Below are positions 1-9,722 of a stretch of DNA of 58,749 nucleotides, piece by piece. A model generated the notes under the pieces. It was not told where the DNA came from, did no database searches, and worked only from the letters and a program-made list of their open reading frames with translations. Position 1 is the stretch's first letter. Every line of letters begins with the position of its first letter. The DNA lies in the NCBI GenBank assembly GCA_031267825.1, contig JAIRYJ010000030.1:1-58749 (forward strand), written 5' to 3'. Source of the stretch: Bifidobacteriaceae bacterium. GTDB taxonomy: Bacteria; Actinomycetota; Actinomycetes; Actinomycetales; WQXJ01. A program made the translations under genes and the position numbers.

Positions 1-2909
1 CAGGCGTAACTCAACGCCGCCCCAGGCAAGCTGGCCGTCGCCACAGCGGTCACCGAACCAGCAACCACCAGACCACCAGTCACAACCGGTGCACTAACCG
101 TCAACGAACCCAAACCGACCGTCACGGCAGCCGATGTAACGCTGGGAACCGTATAGGCGGCGTCGGACGGGGTGGCTGTCACCGCCACAGTGATGTCCTT
201 GTCTAAGTCCCCCGCGGTTAGCGTGTAGGTAGCGGTATCCCCGCCAACCGGATCGCCGTCCGCCTTCCAGGCGTAGGAGTAGGTCAACGCCACATCAGGG
301 GTCGCGCTGACATTCGCGGTCAAGGCTGAACCGACCACTGGATCGCCAGTTATGGTGGCCGTCAAATTAACCAGGTTGGTCTTGACAGCTGGTGTTTCAG
401 CCCAGCTAACAGCGGTGGTGTAACCGGTCTTGGTGGCTGTGGCCTTGACCCAGACGGTGTTAGCCAGATCGGCGGCAACCGGAGTGAAGACCGCGCCATC
501 GCCGGAAACCTGGCCCGAATCGACTGGGTCGGCGCCCGCGTTGTCATTGAACCATTCATAGGTGACCGTGGCACTGTCACTGGCCGCGGCCGAGGCGGTA
601 ACTTGATCGCCAACCATGGCGAGGTGTGCCGCACTGAACTCAGGTGTGGCCAGCGTCAATGTGCCGGGTTGAACCACTGGGGCTGGCAGAACCGAAAGGG
701 CGGGCAGCCAGCCAGGCTTATCGGCTGAGGTCACAACCACTTGGAGAGGTTCTCCAACATAGTCAGCCGGCAGGTCGATCGTGGCGCCGGTCACGCCGTC
801 AAGTAGCACTCCATCCAGGTACCACTGGTAGGTCGCTCCGACGCCAGTGTTGTACCGCGGTGGCGTGACGGAGATGGTTTGGCCAACTGTGGGGCTGGTT
901 GTTGAATAGCTGCCCGCGACATCGATCTCGGTTTGCTTGAACTTGACCATGCTGGTTGCCAGTGTCTCTTCGTAAGGCAAGTAGGCAGCGGGGTTGGTAC
1001 CAGCCGGAGTGGCGGTCACCTTGACCGATATGACGGTTCCAGCGTATTCGGGGGCGACTTCATAGCTGACCCCGGTGGCGCCCGCGATCTCTTCGCCGTT
1101 GGCGTACCACTGGTAGCTCAGGGTGGTGGGTTGATCAAACTCGCCACCGTTGACTGTGATGGTTTCTTCAATCACCGGTTCGGTGTTGTCAAGCGACAGC
1201 GGTGCTACAACTTTCAACTCCGCGGGTTGCACCGCCGCGGTGTTATACGTCTGGGTCCAGGTCAGATTTACACCCGGCAGGGTGGTGGACGGGATCCAGG
1301 ACGGCGCTGTCACAGTGACGCTGAGTTGCTGGCCGACAGCCGATTCGGGGATCTGGAAACGCAGTCCGGTGCCAACCACCTCATCTGAACCTTCAACACG
1401 CCATTCATAGGTGATGTTGGTGAAATCGGTCCTGATCGGATCCCAGATGCCCGGGGTTATGGAAACCCAGCGGTTGACTGTCGGCGTGTTGGTGGACAGC
1501 ACTGGCGCCGTCACCGGGCGGGCCGCGAAACGCTCTTCGATCCATTGCCCGGCCGCCTGGTCTACGGCGGCCAACACCTTGTCGGCGACGTCTTGGAGCG
1601 TGTCGTTGACCGGGTCCAGCACCACAGTCACGCCATACTCCGCCAAACCATCAGTGATCTGCTGGTACAGGTCCGTCTTGATCTCGATGATCTTGGCCGT
1701 TACCCGTTCAACCACCTCATCTTGAACGGCCCGCCAAGTGGCGTCGAACACGATTTGTGCCAAATCGACATCGGCTAACAAGTCGGTGATAACCGCGGCC
1801 GGATCAAGCGTGCCGTTCTCTGCCAACGCTTTTGCCGCTTGGACCACTCCTGATCCCTGGACAACTGTGGCGTTCCATCCGCTGACCTCGTAACCAACAA
1901 CCGGTCCGGGGGTTTCAGCCCCTGCCACACAGCCGGGGTATATCAGGAGACCGCTGGTCGGACTGAGGCAAAGCTGGCCGGATGGGTTCAAGTTAGCGGT
2001 ATAAGTCTGCCAAGTGTCCGTTCCCGTGCACTGTTCGCCCCAATAGGGGAGGGTTATACAAGTTCTGGCACCAGTCTTAAACGTGAACGACTCGCCGTCG
2101 AAGGTGAACTCGTGGCCGAGGGGAGAATAGGTGGTGTTCGCCCAGAGGCGGTAGGTGTAGGACGACGGACCACGCAGCGGGTTAAGCTCGTAGTACGTTG
2201 GGTTCACCGGTAAAAGCGGATTCTCCAGAGCCAGCCTGATGGCGTCAGCGCTCAGACCCAAAGGCTCTTTGATTGGCGCCCCGAGGACGTCAGTCGGGCC
2301 GGTCTTGAAGATCGTGTCCGCGGCGGCCTCCCAACCGTCAGCCAGGAGGGCGTCCATGATCTGCCCCACGTCAAGGGCCTGAGTCAGGTCCTCGATCACA
2401 TAGGCGATGGTGCGAGAAAGCACATCCTGGGTGAAATCGTTCGATAGTACGGTGTCGATGATGTCGCTACCGAGCGCTTGATCGATCAGTCCGTCGAGCA
2501 GGTCGGTGATGGCGGGATCATCCAGACCGTACTCCCCCAACAGAGCGGCGACCGCATCTTTGATTAGCGGTGTGGCCAGCTCGATGATGGCGTCACTGGA
2601 CGATACGGCGGTGTTAACCAGCGGCGTGATGACCGATTTGATCAATTCAGGAGTCACCAGACCCGAGACCCAATCGGTGATTGTAGTGGTTAGGTCCGAG
2701 TCGCTCTGTAGTAACGCCAGCAGGTCATCATAGGTAGCGATGTTCTGCTCGATGTAGGCGTTCTTCTCATCGAAGGTGCCACCGGATGGGTACTCGTCGG
2801 CTGAGGCGGCGACGGCTGTGCCGGCCAGTAGGGCCGCTGTTGCGGCGAAGGCGGTTGCGCTGCGCAGAAAACTGCGCCGAGGACTGATGGCGCGCGGGAT
2901 TGTTACCAC
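1..2909 (-). CDS. Large secreted protein with Ig-like repeats (3' end outside window)
   Basis: Reading from a GTG at 2909, preceded by AGGAAG five bases upstream, the frame stays open to the left edge (about 969 codons), so the C-terminus is missing. Residues 1-35 look like a signal peptide: a basic start, then an Ala/Leu-rich core ending near TAVAASADE. Residues about 36-450 are mostly helical with no domain I recognise, and include a short Cys-containing stretch. From about residue 470 there are at least five Ig-like repeats of roughly 75-85 residues and the start of a sixth. Each has a YxW core (YEWRVEG, YQWYANG, YQWYLDG, YEWFND, YAWKADG) and most end in a VTATP-like strand. Such repeats occur in actinobacterial cell-surface and secreted proteins, so an envelope or adhesive role is inferred. 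It lies 232 bp downstream of ispH on the same strand. Confidence 0.85.
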   Translation of the reverse strand, partial: MVTIPRAISPRRSFLRSATAFAATAALLAGTAVAASADEYPSGGTFDEKNAYIEQNIATYDDLLALLQSDSDLTTTITDWVSGLVTPELIKSVITPLVNTAVSSSDAIIELATPLIKDAVAALLGEYGLDDPAITDLLDGLIDQALGSDIIDTVLSNDFTQDVLSRTIAYVIEDLTQALDVGQIMDALLADGWEAAADTIFKTGPTDVLGAPIKEPLGLSADAIRLALENPLLPVNPTYYELNPLRGPSSYTYRLWANTTYSPLGHEFTFDGESFTFKTGARTCITLPYWGEQCTGTDTWQTYTANLNPSGQLCLSPTSGLLIYPGCVAGAETPGPVVGYEVSGWNATVVQGSGVVQAAKALAENGTLDPAAVITDLLADVDLAQIVFDATWRAVQDEVVERVTAKIIEIKTDLYQQITDGLAEYGVTVVLDPVNDTLQDVADKVLAAVDQAAGQWIEERFAARPVTAPVLSTNTPTVNRWVSITPGIWDPIRTDFTNITYEWRVEGSDEVVGTGLRFQIPESAVGQQLSVTVTAPSWIPSTTLPGVNLTWTQTYNTAAVQPAELKVVAPLSLDNTEPVIEETITVNGGEFDQPTTLSYQWYANGEEIAGATGVSYEVAPEYAGTVISVKVTATPAGTNPAAYLPYEETLATSMVKFKQTEIDVAGSYSTTSPTVGQTISVTPPRYNTGVGATYQWYLDGVLLDGVTGATIDLPADYVGEPLQVVVTSADKPGWLPALSVLPAPVVQPGTLTLATPEFSAAHLAMVGDQVTASAAASDSATVTYEWFNDNAGADPVDSGQVSGDGAVFTPVAADLANTVWVKATATKTGYTTAVSWAETPAVKTNLVNLTATITGDPVVGSALTANVSATPDVALTYSYAWKADGDPVGGDTATYTLTAGDLDKDITVAVTATPSDAAYTVPSVTSAAVTVGLGSLTVSAPVVTGGLVVAGSVTAVATASLPGAALSYA

Positions 2910-3141
2910 GGGGACTTCCTATTCATGGGGACATGGGGATCAGAGTTAATTCCCAACACTGTAGCAGCGCGCTCTCCGGCCCAACAGACCCGCCTGGAAA
3001 CTGGGGCTGGCCTGCGAGAACATATCAGCGACCGGGAAACTGACTGCGTAGAAACACCACCCCAGAAAGATGTCCCGCACCAGTTCACGCCGCTAAATAA
3101 CCGGCCAGCGCGAAGCCGACCAGCCGAAGGCGACCAGCCCG

Positions 3142-4119
3142 CTAAGAACGATGCGGCAACCGCGGTGAAGGGCGCCCAGCCGATGCCAGGTCACGGCGCA
3201 ACTCACGCGGCAAAGCGAAAGCCAAAGCATCAGCCTCAGCCGCGACCGGCACCACATCACCGAAACCAGTCTCAGCTAAACGCCGCAAAACGGCGTTAAC
3301 CAGCGTTTCTGGAACAGACGCACCAGACGTCAAGCCAACTGTGCCAGCCCCATAAAACCAGGCCGGATCAATTTCCTCCGCCGAATCAACCCGGTGGGCC
3401 GCCCCAGCACCATGCTGCGAAGCGACTTCAACTAAACGCACCGAATTAGACGAATTAGCCGACCCGACCACAATCACCACATCACAAAGCGGTGCGATCT
3501 GTTTGGTCGCGCTTTGCCGGTTCTGTGTGGCGTAACAAATGTCATCTGACGGTGGATCAGTCAACTCAGGGAAACGCTGGCGCAACCGGGCAACAGTGGC
3601 CGTTGTCTCATCAACTGACAATGTGGTTTGCGACAGCCAGGCCACCTTGGACGAGTCCGGCACAACAACCAAATCAACCTCGGCTGGTGAATCAATCACT
3701 TGGATAGCGTCCGGCGCTTCGCCGGCTGTTCCCTCAACTTCTTCATGCCCTTGATGCCCGATCAACACAATCGAATAGCCGCGCCGAGCGAACTTACCGA
3801 CCTCTTTATGTACCTTTGTCACCAGCGGACAAGTCGCATCAATCACTTTCAGTTGGCGCCGTTCAGCCTCCGCCCTAACCGCTGGCGAAACACCATGAGC
3901 TGAGAAAACAACCCTCGCTCCGGATGGCACCTCATTTAGCTCGGCCACAAATACGGCGCCAGCCGCCGCTAACTGGTCCACCACATGTTTGTTGTGAACG
4001 ATTTCTTTGCGGACATAAACCGGTGCGCCATAAAGTTCAAGCGCCCGTTCAACAGTCGCGACCGCCCGGTCAACACCAGCGCAATAGCCGCGCGGAGCGG
4101 CCAGTAGCACCCGCCCCAT
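3142..4119 (-). CDS. ispH: 4-hydroxy-3-methylbut-2-enyl diphosphate reductase (IspH/LytB)
   Basis: Last enzyme of the MEP isoprenoid pathway; a cytoplasmic 4Fe-4S enzyme that reduces HMBPP to IPP and DMAPP. The 325-residue protein has the family N-terminus ([14 protein letters not shown]) and three conserved cluster cysteines at residues 13, 97 (DATCPLV) and 195 (ICYATQNRQ), the same spacing as in E. coli. The SAHGVSP and LTSGASVPE motifs are also present. Its ATG overlaps the upstream gene's stop by one base (TGATG), so the two genes are probably translationally coupled. The last ~15 residues are a non-conserved tail. The supply of C5 units connects to the cis-prenyltransferase at 8726. Confidence 0.97.
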   Translation of the reverse strand: MGRVLLAAPRGYCAGVDRAVATVERALELYGAPVYVRKEIVHNKHVVDQLAAAGAVFVAELNEVPSGARVVFSAHGVSPAVRAEAERRQLKVIDATCPLVTKVHKEVGKFARRGYSIVLIGHQGHEEVEGTAGEAPDAIQVIDSPAEVDLVVVPDSSKVAWLSQTTLSVDETTATVARLRQRFPELTDPPSDDICYATQNRQSATKQIAPLCDVVIVVGSANSSNSVRLVEVASQHGAGAAHRVDSAEEIDPAWFYGAGTVGLTSGASVPETLVNAVLRRLAETGFGDVVPVAAEADALAFALPRELRRDLASAGRPSPRLPHRS

Positions 4120-4952
4120 CAGTCTTGTGGTGCCTTCAACGGTTTGGACGATGCCGTCCCTCTGGCCGTCTTACCTGTCCGGCTTCGCGCTCCGTTCGGG
4201 TTAGGGGTTTTATCTGGGCTCGCCTCAGGGTGGGACGGAGCCGACGGAACGGAAGACGAGACGGGCTGGGGAGACTCACCGGCGGCATCGTCCAAACGAA
4301 CCGCTAAATGATCCCGCCAAGCACGCTCAGCCCGTTCCCTAACACCAAGCATCATGCGTCGACTCATCAAGAAGCTAACCCAAGCGACCGCTTTGACAGC
4401 CAAACCATCCCGCCAGCGCAACCAAACGTAGCGTTCACGTACCACTAAACGTGTCCCGGTTGGGCCTTCTGGTTCCAGAATGAAAGCCCAAGAAAACTCA
4501 AACGGCGGCACACCGGGAAGGAAAGAATCACCCGATGGCCGTTCCAGAACCAAAGCCCGTTCCGGCTCGGCCAAGTGAACCCTGAGCGACAGTTGTTCAG
4601 CCAAGTTAACAGAGTCACCGGCCCGCAGATCTTGCCATTCTGGTTTAACCGCATCGCCTTTGGTGATCTCTAAACCGGCGGCCCGCTGCGACCAGTCATA
4701 GGAATAGAAACCTGCCTTATCCTGGCCAAGCTGGACAATCCAAGGCCAAACCAAACTAGGTGGCGCGGAAATACCAATAGCGCGGGTTGATTGGCAATTG
4801 GGTTGCGGCACAACATCATCACCTGGCAGGACACGGCGCTGTTCGGCCGGGGTCGCGCCCCAGCGTAGCTGCCAATGCCAGGCCGCCCAGGCGCCAGTCA
4901 CGGCGCCAGCCATACCCAAATGCAAAAGAATGGTCTTCACTGAATGTCGCAC
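4119..4952 (-). CDS. SRPBCC-family protein with N-terminal hydrophobic segment
   Basis: A 277-residue protein. Residues about 6-27 are hydrophobic and could be a membrane anchor or uncleaved signal. The segment [26 protein letters not shown] is typical of the actinobacterial SRPBCC (START-like ligand-binding) group and is followed by the usual beta strands up to about residue 215. The last ~60 residues are a Pro/Ser/Lys-rich disordered tail. The likely start is a GTG with no clear ribosome binding site, so the start is uncertain. The stop overlaps the ispH start. The ligand is unknown. Two copies of the short interspersed motif (4146-4159 and 4281-4293) lie inside the tail-coding part. Confidence 0.75.
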   Translation of the reverse strand: MRHSVKTILLHLGMAGAVTGAWAAWHWQLRWGATPAEQRRVLPGDDVVPQPNCQSTRAIGISAPPSLVWPWIVQLGQDKAGFYSYDWSQRAAGLEITKGDAVKPEWQDLRAGDSVNLAEQLSLRVHLAEPERALVLERPSGDSFLPGVPPFEFSWAFILEPEGPTGTRLVVRERYVWLRWRDGLAVKAVAWVSFLMSRRMMLGVRERAERAWRDHLAVRLDDAAGESPQPVSSSVPSAPSHPEASPDKTPNPNGARSRTGKTARGTASSKPLKAPQD

Positions 4953-5453
4953 AGAACAAGTCTGCCACCGCGGTCCCTAAGGTTGCCGGGGCGCTGGCCC
5001 GGCTGGCCTGAAGTGAACCGTTCCCACTCGGCTGTGGCCTGGCCGCCGCAGCTGGGTGGATCAGCACTTGGACGGACATCAGCTAGCTGGCCTTGGGCGC
5101 CTGGCGCTGCCCAGCGGTTCGCCTCAAGGACTCCGGTGAACAGCCTTGGCGTTGGCGTTTTAGCTGGTCAGGACGGTTTATGAGCGGACCGCCGGGGGGT
5201 GGGCGGGATTGCCCACCGTAACCGGATAGAGGGGCGTGCGACAATTGCGGACAACACCAGAACGGCGGGCTACGGCCTGGCCGACCCGGCGGGCTGGCGG
5301 TTGGCCAGCGGCTGGCCGGACCAGGATCAGCACAGAATCATCACAGACCAACGGAGAGGGGTCGCCTGTGGCGGAGTTCGGATTCTTCAGCGTCTGCCTG
5401 CCCTGGCGGCGGAGGGCCGCTGGTCAACACCGCCCCGACCGGCGGAGGGATAG
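4953..5453. other. Intergenic region between divergent genes
   Basis: About 500 bp between the divergent starts of the SRPBCC gene and xseA. It must contain both promoters, but I see no strong promoter, conserved small gene or RNA. Short open frames here lack ribosome binding sites and family resemblance. Confidence 0.4.
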
Positions 5454-6641
5454 GTGAACGATTCGGCACCTGACGCCCCATGGCCAGTGGCGCGTGTCTC
5501 TGAACTGCTGCGCAATTACGTCGCCCGGCTCGGCGCGGTCTGGGTTGAAGGCCAGATTGTCCAGTTCAACCGGCGGGCCGGCATGGCTTTTGGTGTGCTG
5601 CGGGACCTGGATCAAAACGTCGCACTGGACATTTCCGTCCCAACCGCCGCACTGACCGGCCTGAACCCGCAGGAAGGCTCCCGGGTGGTGCTCAACGGCC
5701 GGATCGAGTTCTGGCCCAAACAGGGTCGGCTTAGCTTCAAGGTCCGGGAGGTTCGTCTAGCTGGCGAAGGCCAGCTACTGGCTCAACTCGAAGCCCTGAA
5801 ACGCAAACTGGCGGATGAAGGCATATTTGATGACCGGCGCAAACAACCACTGCCGTTCGCGCCGGGTCTGATAGGGCTGATTTGCGGACGCGATTCGAAA
5901 GCTGAACATGATGTCGTGGAGGTCACCACCCGGCGTTGGCCGCCAGCCCAGTTCGCTATCCGCAACACCGCCGTTCAAGGACCCACCGCCGCCGCACAGG
6001 TTATTGCCGCCCTGATGGAATTGGATAACGATCCGGCGGTTGAAGTCATTGTTATTGCCCGTGGTGGCGGATCACTTGAAGACCTGATGCCGTTCAGTGA
6101 TGAGACCTTGATCCGGGCGGTGGCGGCCGCCCGAACACCTGTCGTTAGCGCCATTGGGCATGAGCCTGACTCGCCACTGCTTGACCTGGTGGCGGACTGG
6201 CGCGCCGCCACGCCAACCGATGCCGGCAAGGTCATTGTGCCGGACTACGGCTACGAAGCCGCCCTGCTGGCGGAGGCGATCAGTCGACTGGGCCGGGGGA
6301 TTAACCGACGCCTTGAACACGAACAGGAAGGCTTGGATAACTGCCGCGGCCGACCAGCTTTGAAGGATCCTCTTTGGATGGTCGCTAGCCGGGCTCAAGA
6401 GGTCAGCAGCCTGCTGGCTGACGGACGGCGCGGCATCGAGCAAATGGTCAGGCAGGATGTGGCGGGCCTTGAGACGCTGAACGCCCGGCTGGTGGCATTG
6501 TCGCCGCAAGGCACCTTGGATCGGGGTTATGCCTTAGTGGTCAAGGACCGCGATCTGGTGACCGATCCGGCTCAGGTTACTCGCGGTGACCGGCTGCGCC
6601 TACGGGTCGCTGGCGGAACCTTCAGCGCCAGCGCCGAATAG
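5454..6641 (+). CDS. xseA: Exodeoxyribonuclease VII large subunit
   Basis: Catalytic subunit of exonuclease VII, which degrades single-stranded DNA together with XseB. The 395-residue protein has an N-terminal OB-fold (residues about 10-105: [23 protein letters not shown]), then the catalytic domain with [15 protein letters not shown], the [15 protein letters not shown] motif and the [13 protein letters not shown] motif. A shortened helical part and the C-terminal strand [11 protein letters not shown] follow. It is a little shorter than typical (about 400-450 residues). The GTG start has GGAGG five bases upstream. xseB follows after 59 bp on the same strand. Confidence 0.96.
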   Translation: MNDSAPDAPWPVARVSELLRNYVARLGAVWVEGQIVQFNRRAGMAFGVLRDLDQNVALDISVPTAALTGLNPQEGSRVVLNGRIEFWPKQGRLSFKVREVRLAGEGQLLAQLEALKRKLADEGIFDDRRKQPLPFAPGLIGLICGRDSKAEHDVVEVTTRRWPPAQFAIRNTAVQGPTAAAQVIAALMELDNDPAVEVIVIARGGGSLEDLMPFSDETLIRAVAAARTPVVSAIGHEPDSPLLDLVADWRAATPTDAGKVIVPDYGYEAALLAEAISRLGRGINRRLEHEQEGLDNCRGRPALKDPLWMVASRAQEVSSLLADGRRGIEQMVRQDVAGLETLNARLVALSPQGTLDRGYALVVKDRDLVTDPAQVTRGDRLRLRVAGGTFSASAE

Positions 6642-6700
6642 GAAACTGCTGGTCAGCGGGCTATCTAAGCGACCAAGAGGTCCGTTCTACAGTTAACGTC

Positions 6701-7024
6701 ATGAGTGAAACGATCCCGGTTGAGGAATTGAGTTACGAGGCGGCCCGGGCCGAGCTAGTCAAAGTGGTCCAAGACTTGGAGGCTGGCACGCAGACCCTGG
6801 ATCAGGCGATGGCGTTGTGGGAACGTGGCGAGGCTTTAGCTGAGCGTTGCCAGCAGTCGCTTGACGGGGCCAAGGCACGCATCGCGGCACGCACCGGAAA
6901 TCGGGCCGGTTCACCAACCGACGGCTCTGAGCCGGGCTCGCCGAATGGTGCGTCCGGCCCGGGCCTGGCAGGAGGTGCGTCTGGTGTGGTTGAGTCGGAC
7001 GGCGGTTTGGGGGATAAACCATGA
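6701..7024 (+). CDS. xseB: Exodeoxyribonuclease VII small subunit
   Basis: Small partner subunit of XseA. Residues 8-70 match the family two-helix fold ([41 protein letters not shown]). Residues about 70-107 are a Gly/Ser/Pro-rich tail not found in most XseB proteins, which usually have 60-80 residues. Its TGA overlaps the ATG of the next small ORF (ATGA), consistent with translational coupling. Confidence 0.94.
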   Translation: MSETIPVEELSYEAARAELVKVVQDLEAGTQTLDQAMALWERGEALAERCQQSLDGAKARIAARTGNRAGSPTDGSEPGSPNGASGPGLAGGASGVVESDGGLGDKP

Positions 7025-7251
7025 ACCAGGCTACGTTTCAGGGCACCAGCCCGGCAGGTGGCGGTTTTCTTGGGTTCTCCATGGCGGACGATGCGGCCCG
7101 CCCAGCAAAGCGCACACCGCCAGGTGACGCACTAATCGGCCCGACAGCCAACCTGGCAGCGTACTGGCCGGTCGGCGTCGGACAATTTTCAACGGACATG
7201 CCCCTGCGGCGCTGGCGCGGAACGCCAGATCATGTGACGGTTAAATCATGA
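7021..7251 (+). CDS. Small unknown ORF coupled to xseB and fumC
   Basis: A 76-codon frame linking xseB and fumC. Its ATG overlaps the xseB stop and its TGA overlaps the fumC ATG, both as ATGA. This double four-base overlap is the main argument that it is translated. The protein has no signal peptide or membrane segment, is rich in Gly/Pro/Ala, and matches no family I know. In many actinobacteria DUF4245 and glpX genes sit near xseAB and fumC; this product resembles neither, though it could be a decayed remnant. It could also simply be a translated spacer that keeps ribosomes moving into fumC. Confidence 0.45.
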   Translation: MNQATFQGTSPAGGGFLGFSMADDAARPAKRTPPGDALIGPTANLAAYWPVGVGQFSTDMPLRRWRGTPDHVTVKS

Positions 7252-8633
7252 GCGAATTCCGAATTGAACACGACACGATGGGTGAAGTCCAAGTTCCGGT
7301 CGACGCCCTTTGGGGCGCGCAAACAGCCCGCGCTGTGGAGAACTTCCCAATCTCCGGCCAGCGCCTTGAACCAGACCAGATCCACGCCTTAGCCCAGATC
7401 AAGCGGGCCGCCGCCCGGGCTAACGCCGAGCTGGGAGTTCTCCCCGCCGATCTGGCTGAGGCGATCGAATGGGCCGCCGGGCAAGTCGCGGCAGGCCTGT
7501 ATGACGACCAATTCCCACTCGACGTCTACCAGACCGGCTCTGGTACGTCATCGAACATGAACATGAATGAGGTCCTGGCCCGCCTCGCCTCTAAGCGGCT
7601 AGGACAGAGCGTCCACCCGAATGACCATGTCAACGCTTCACAATCATCGAATGATGTCTTCCCCACATCAGCTCATGTGGCCGCCACCGGCGCTGTCCTG
7701 GGACAACTGGTCCCAGCTTTGGAACAGTTGGCGGGATCACTTGACGGCGCCACAGCACGCTTCGCCGATGTGGTCAAAGCTGGACGCACCCACCTGATGG
7801 ATGCCACACCAGTCACTTTGGGTCAAGAATTCTCCGGTTACGCGGCGGCCGTACGTTACGGCGTTGAACGGGCCAGCAGCGTCATCCCACGGCTGGCTGA
7901 AGTGCCGCTGGGCGGTACAGCCGTCGGCACTGGTATCAACACGCCGCCGGGTTTCCCGCAACGGGTGATTCAACTCTTGGCTGAGTTCACCGGGTTGCCG
8001 ATCATTGAGGCGCGTAATCACTTTGAAGCTCAATCGGCTCGTGACGGACTAGTTGAACTGTCCGGCGAGTTGAAAACAATCGCCGTGTCATTCGTCAAGA
8101 TCTGCAACGACTTACGTTGGATGAGTTCCGGGCCGCGGGCTGGCCTGGGTGAGATTCATTTGCCGGACCTGCAACCTGGATCATCGATCATGCCGGGCAA
8201 AGTCAATCCGGTGATTCCAGAGGCAACGCTTCAGGTCTGTTCACGTGTGATCGGTAACGACACGGCCATCACTTGGGGTGGCGCCTCAGGTTTCTTTGAA
8301 CTGAATGTCCAAATCCCGTTGATCGCCGCGTCTGTGCTGGAATCAATCCGGTTGCTAGCCAACTGCGCTCGTCTATTGGCCAGCCGGGTAGTTGACGGCA
8401 TCACGGCTGATGCGGAACGTTGCCTTCTGCTGGCTGAATCCTCGCCTTCGATCGTGACACCTTTGAACCGCCTGATCGGCTATGAAACAGCCGCCAAAGT
8501 GGCTAAGTATTCAGTGGCGCACAACACCACTGTACGTCAAGCCGTGATTGATCTTGGTTTAGTGGCTGAGGGTCGCATCAGTGAAGCTGACCTGGACCGG
8601 GCGCTTGATGTTAGGCGCATGACCGGGCCTTAG
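7248..8633 (+). CDS. fumC: Class II fumarate hydratase
   Basis: TCA-cycle enzyme interconverting fumarate and L-malate; iron-independent homotetramer of the aspartase/fumarase superfamily. The 461-residue protein has the conserved regions [52 protein letters not shown] and the signature [15 protein letters not shown] carrying the mobile catalytic loop. [13 protein letters not shown] is near the C-terminus. The ATG overlaps the stop of the 76-codon ORF. Length matches the family. Confidence 0.97.
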   Translation: MSEFRIEHDTMGEVQVPVDALWGAQTARAVENFPISGQRLEPDQIHALAQIKRAAARANAELGVLPADLAEAIEWAAGQVAAGLYDDQFPLDVYQTGSGTSSNMNMNEVLARLASKRLGQSVHPNDHVNASQSSNDVFPTSAHVAATGAVLGQLVPALEQLAGSLDGATARFADVVKAGRTHLMDATPVTLGQEFSGYAAAVRYGVERASSVIPRLAEVPLGGTAVGTGINTPPGFPQRVIQLLAEFTGLPIIEARNHFEAQSARDGLVELSGELKTIAVSFVKICNDLRWMSSGPRAGLGEIHLPDLQPGSSIMPGKVNPVIPEATLQVCSRVIGNDTAITWGGASGFFELNVQIPLIAASVLESIRLLANCARLLASRVVDGITADAERCLLLAESSPSIVTPLNRLIGYETAAKVAKYSVAHNTTVRQAVIDLGLVAEGRISEADLDRALDVRRMTGP

Positions 8634-8646
8634 ACGTTCTGTGACC

Positions 8647-8729
8647 GCCGGTTTCGACCGCCTGATTTCACGGTCAGTTTCGACCGTCGGCTTCAATTGC
8701 CGGTTTCAACTACCTGACTTGACGGTCAG
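8647..8729. repeat. Imperfect 31-bp direct repeat between convergent genes
   Basis: Two copies of a 31-bp sequence at 8647-8677 and 8699-8729 (offset 52 bp, 26 of 31 identical), both starting GCCGGTTTC and ending ACGGTCAG. The second copy overlaps the last codons of the cis-prenyltransferase gene. The intervening part also repeats TTTCGACCG. Origin by local duplication is likely; no function is evident. Confidence 0.7.
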
Positions 8730-9487
8730 CGCCCCAGGCGCCGTTCACGGTCGGAATAGGACCGCAAGGCACGCAAGTAATCAACTTTGCGGAAGGCTGG
8801 CCAGAACGCTTCACAAAAGTAGTACTCAGTGTGGACCGATTGCCAAAGCAAGAAACCAGATAGGCGCTGCTCACCTGAGGTCCGGATAACCAGATCAGGG
8901 TCAGGCTGTCCGCGGGTGTAAAGATGCTGAGCGATGTGCTCAACATCCAGGGTCCGTGCCAACTGTTCTATCGAAACCCCCGCCCTGGCGCGCTCCTCAA
9001 GAAGCGACCGGACGGCATCGGCGATCTCACGTCGCCCGCCATAACCGATCGCCACATTCACGCCAAGGCCGTCAACCTGCGCGGTTTGTGCTTCGGCGGC
9101 ATGCAAACGCTCAGCCGTCTCATAGGGCAACAGATCAAGCGCCCCAACCACCCGGACCCGCCAACGCTTAGCCCTAGCCAAATCAACCACGGTTCCTTCA
9201 ATGATCTCCATCAGGGAGGTCAGTTCAGCGGGCGGGCGGGACAGATTGTCGGTCGAGAGCATCCACAAAGTCACCAGTTCAACGCCGACTTCCTCCGACC
9301 ACCCCAACAAATCGGCGATCTTGTCGGCTCCGGCCTTGTGGCCAGTGGCGGCCGATTGGCCAGCCTCACGCGCCCAGCGACGGTTGCCGTCAAGGATGAC
9401 TCCGACATGGCGCGGGATGGTGCCACCAGCCAAGCCGCGCAGCAACCGTCGCTCATAAACGCGGTAGACGGTAGCGGGAATTGCCAT
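8726..9487 (-). CDS. Isoprenyl transferase (cis-prenyltransferase, UppS family)
   Basis: Condenses IPP with an allylic diphosphate in cis geometry to make polyprenyl diphosphate for cell-wall lipid carriers. The 253-residue protein has the family substrate site HVGVILDGNRRWAREAG, then STDNLSRP, the IGYGGRREIADAV segment and the C-terminal RTSGEQRLSGFLLWQS plus EAFWPAF motifs. The placement beside hemolysin III and mca mirrors Mycobacterium, where the neighbour is the short-chain Z-FPP synthase Rv1086. It may therefore make a short-chain product rather than C50/C55; chain length cannot be read from the sequence alone. Confidence 0.93.
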   Translation of the reverse strand: MAIPATVYRVYERRLLRGLAGGTIPRHVGVILDGNRRWAREAGQSAATGHKAGADKIADLLGWSEEVGVELVTLWMLSTDNLSRPPAELTSLMEIIEGTVVDLARAKRWRVRVVGALDLLPYETAERLHAAEAQTAQVDGLGVNVAIGYGGRREIADAVRSLLEERARAGVSIEQLARTLDVEHIAQHLYTRGQPDPDLVIRTSGEQRLSGFLLWQSVHTEYYFCEAFWPAFRKVDYLRALRSYSDRERRLGR

Positions 9488-9696
9488 TTGCGTAACTCTA
9501 CCGCTGGCACCTGGCGCATCGCCGGGTCTGACAAAACGCCGCCGCCCCTACCTCACCCGCCTACTGCCAGACAGGAGGGTATTATCGCAGCGTATCGGCC
9601 CAAAACGTCCCGATTACCCAGCCGACGGCCACCGAATCTACTAGTCACCCACCACTTATCTCCACCGATCCGCCACAACTCAAGCCCGGCCCAAGA

Positions 9697-9722
9697 CCTA
9701 ACCTACGCTAACGTAGGTTAGG
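9697..9722. promoter_or_regulatory. Perfect 11-bp inverted repeat at the hemolysin III start
   Basis: CCTAACCTACG at 9697-9707 and its exact reverse complement at 9712-9722, with a four-base loop (CTAA). The right arm ends on the first base of the GTG start codon and includes the only purine-rich AGG before it. It could be an operator, or an RNA hairpin hiding the start site. It resembles the IdeR/DtxR iron box in composition, but its arms point the opposite way to that consensus. Confidence 0.6.

Noticed and set aside
2903..3088. Small minus-strand ORF between ispH and the Ig-repeat gene
   Set aside because: It overlaps the Ig-repeat gene start in another frame, has no ribosome binding site, and probably lies over that gene's promoter.
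9697..9722. IdeR/DtxR iron box
   Set aside because: The palindrome has similar letters, but its arms are in the opposite order to the consensus, so it is reported only as an unassigned palindrome.
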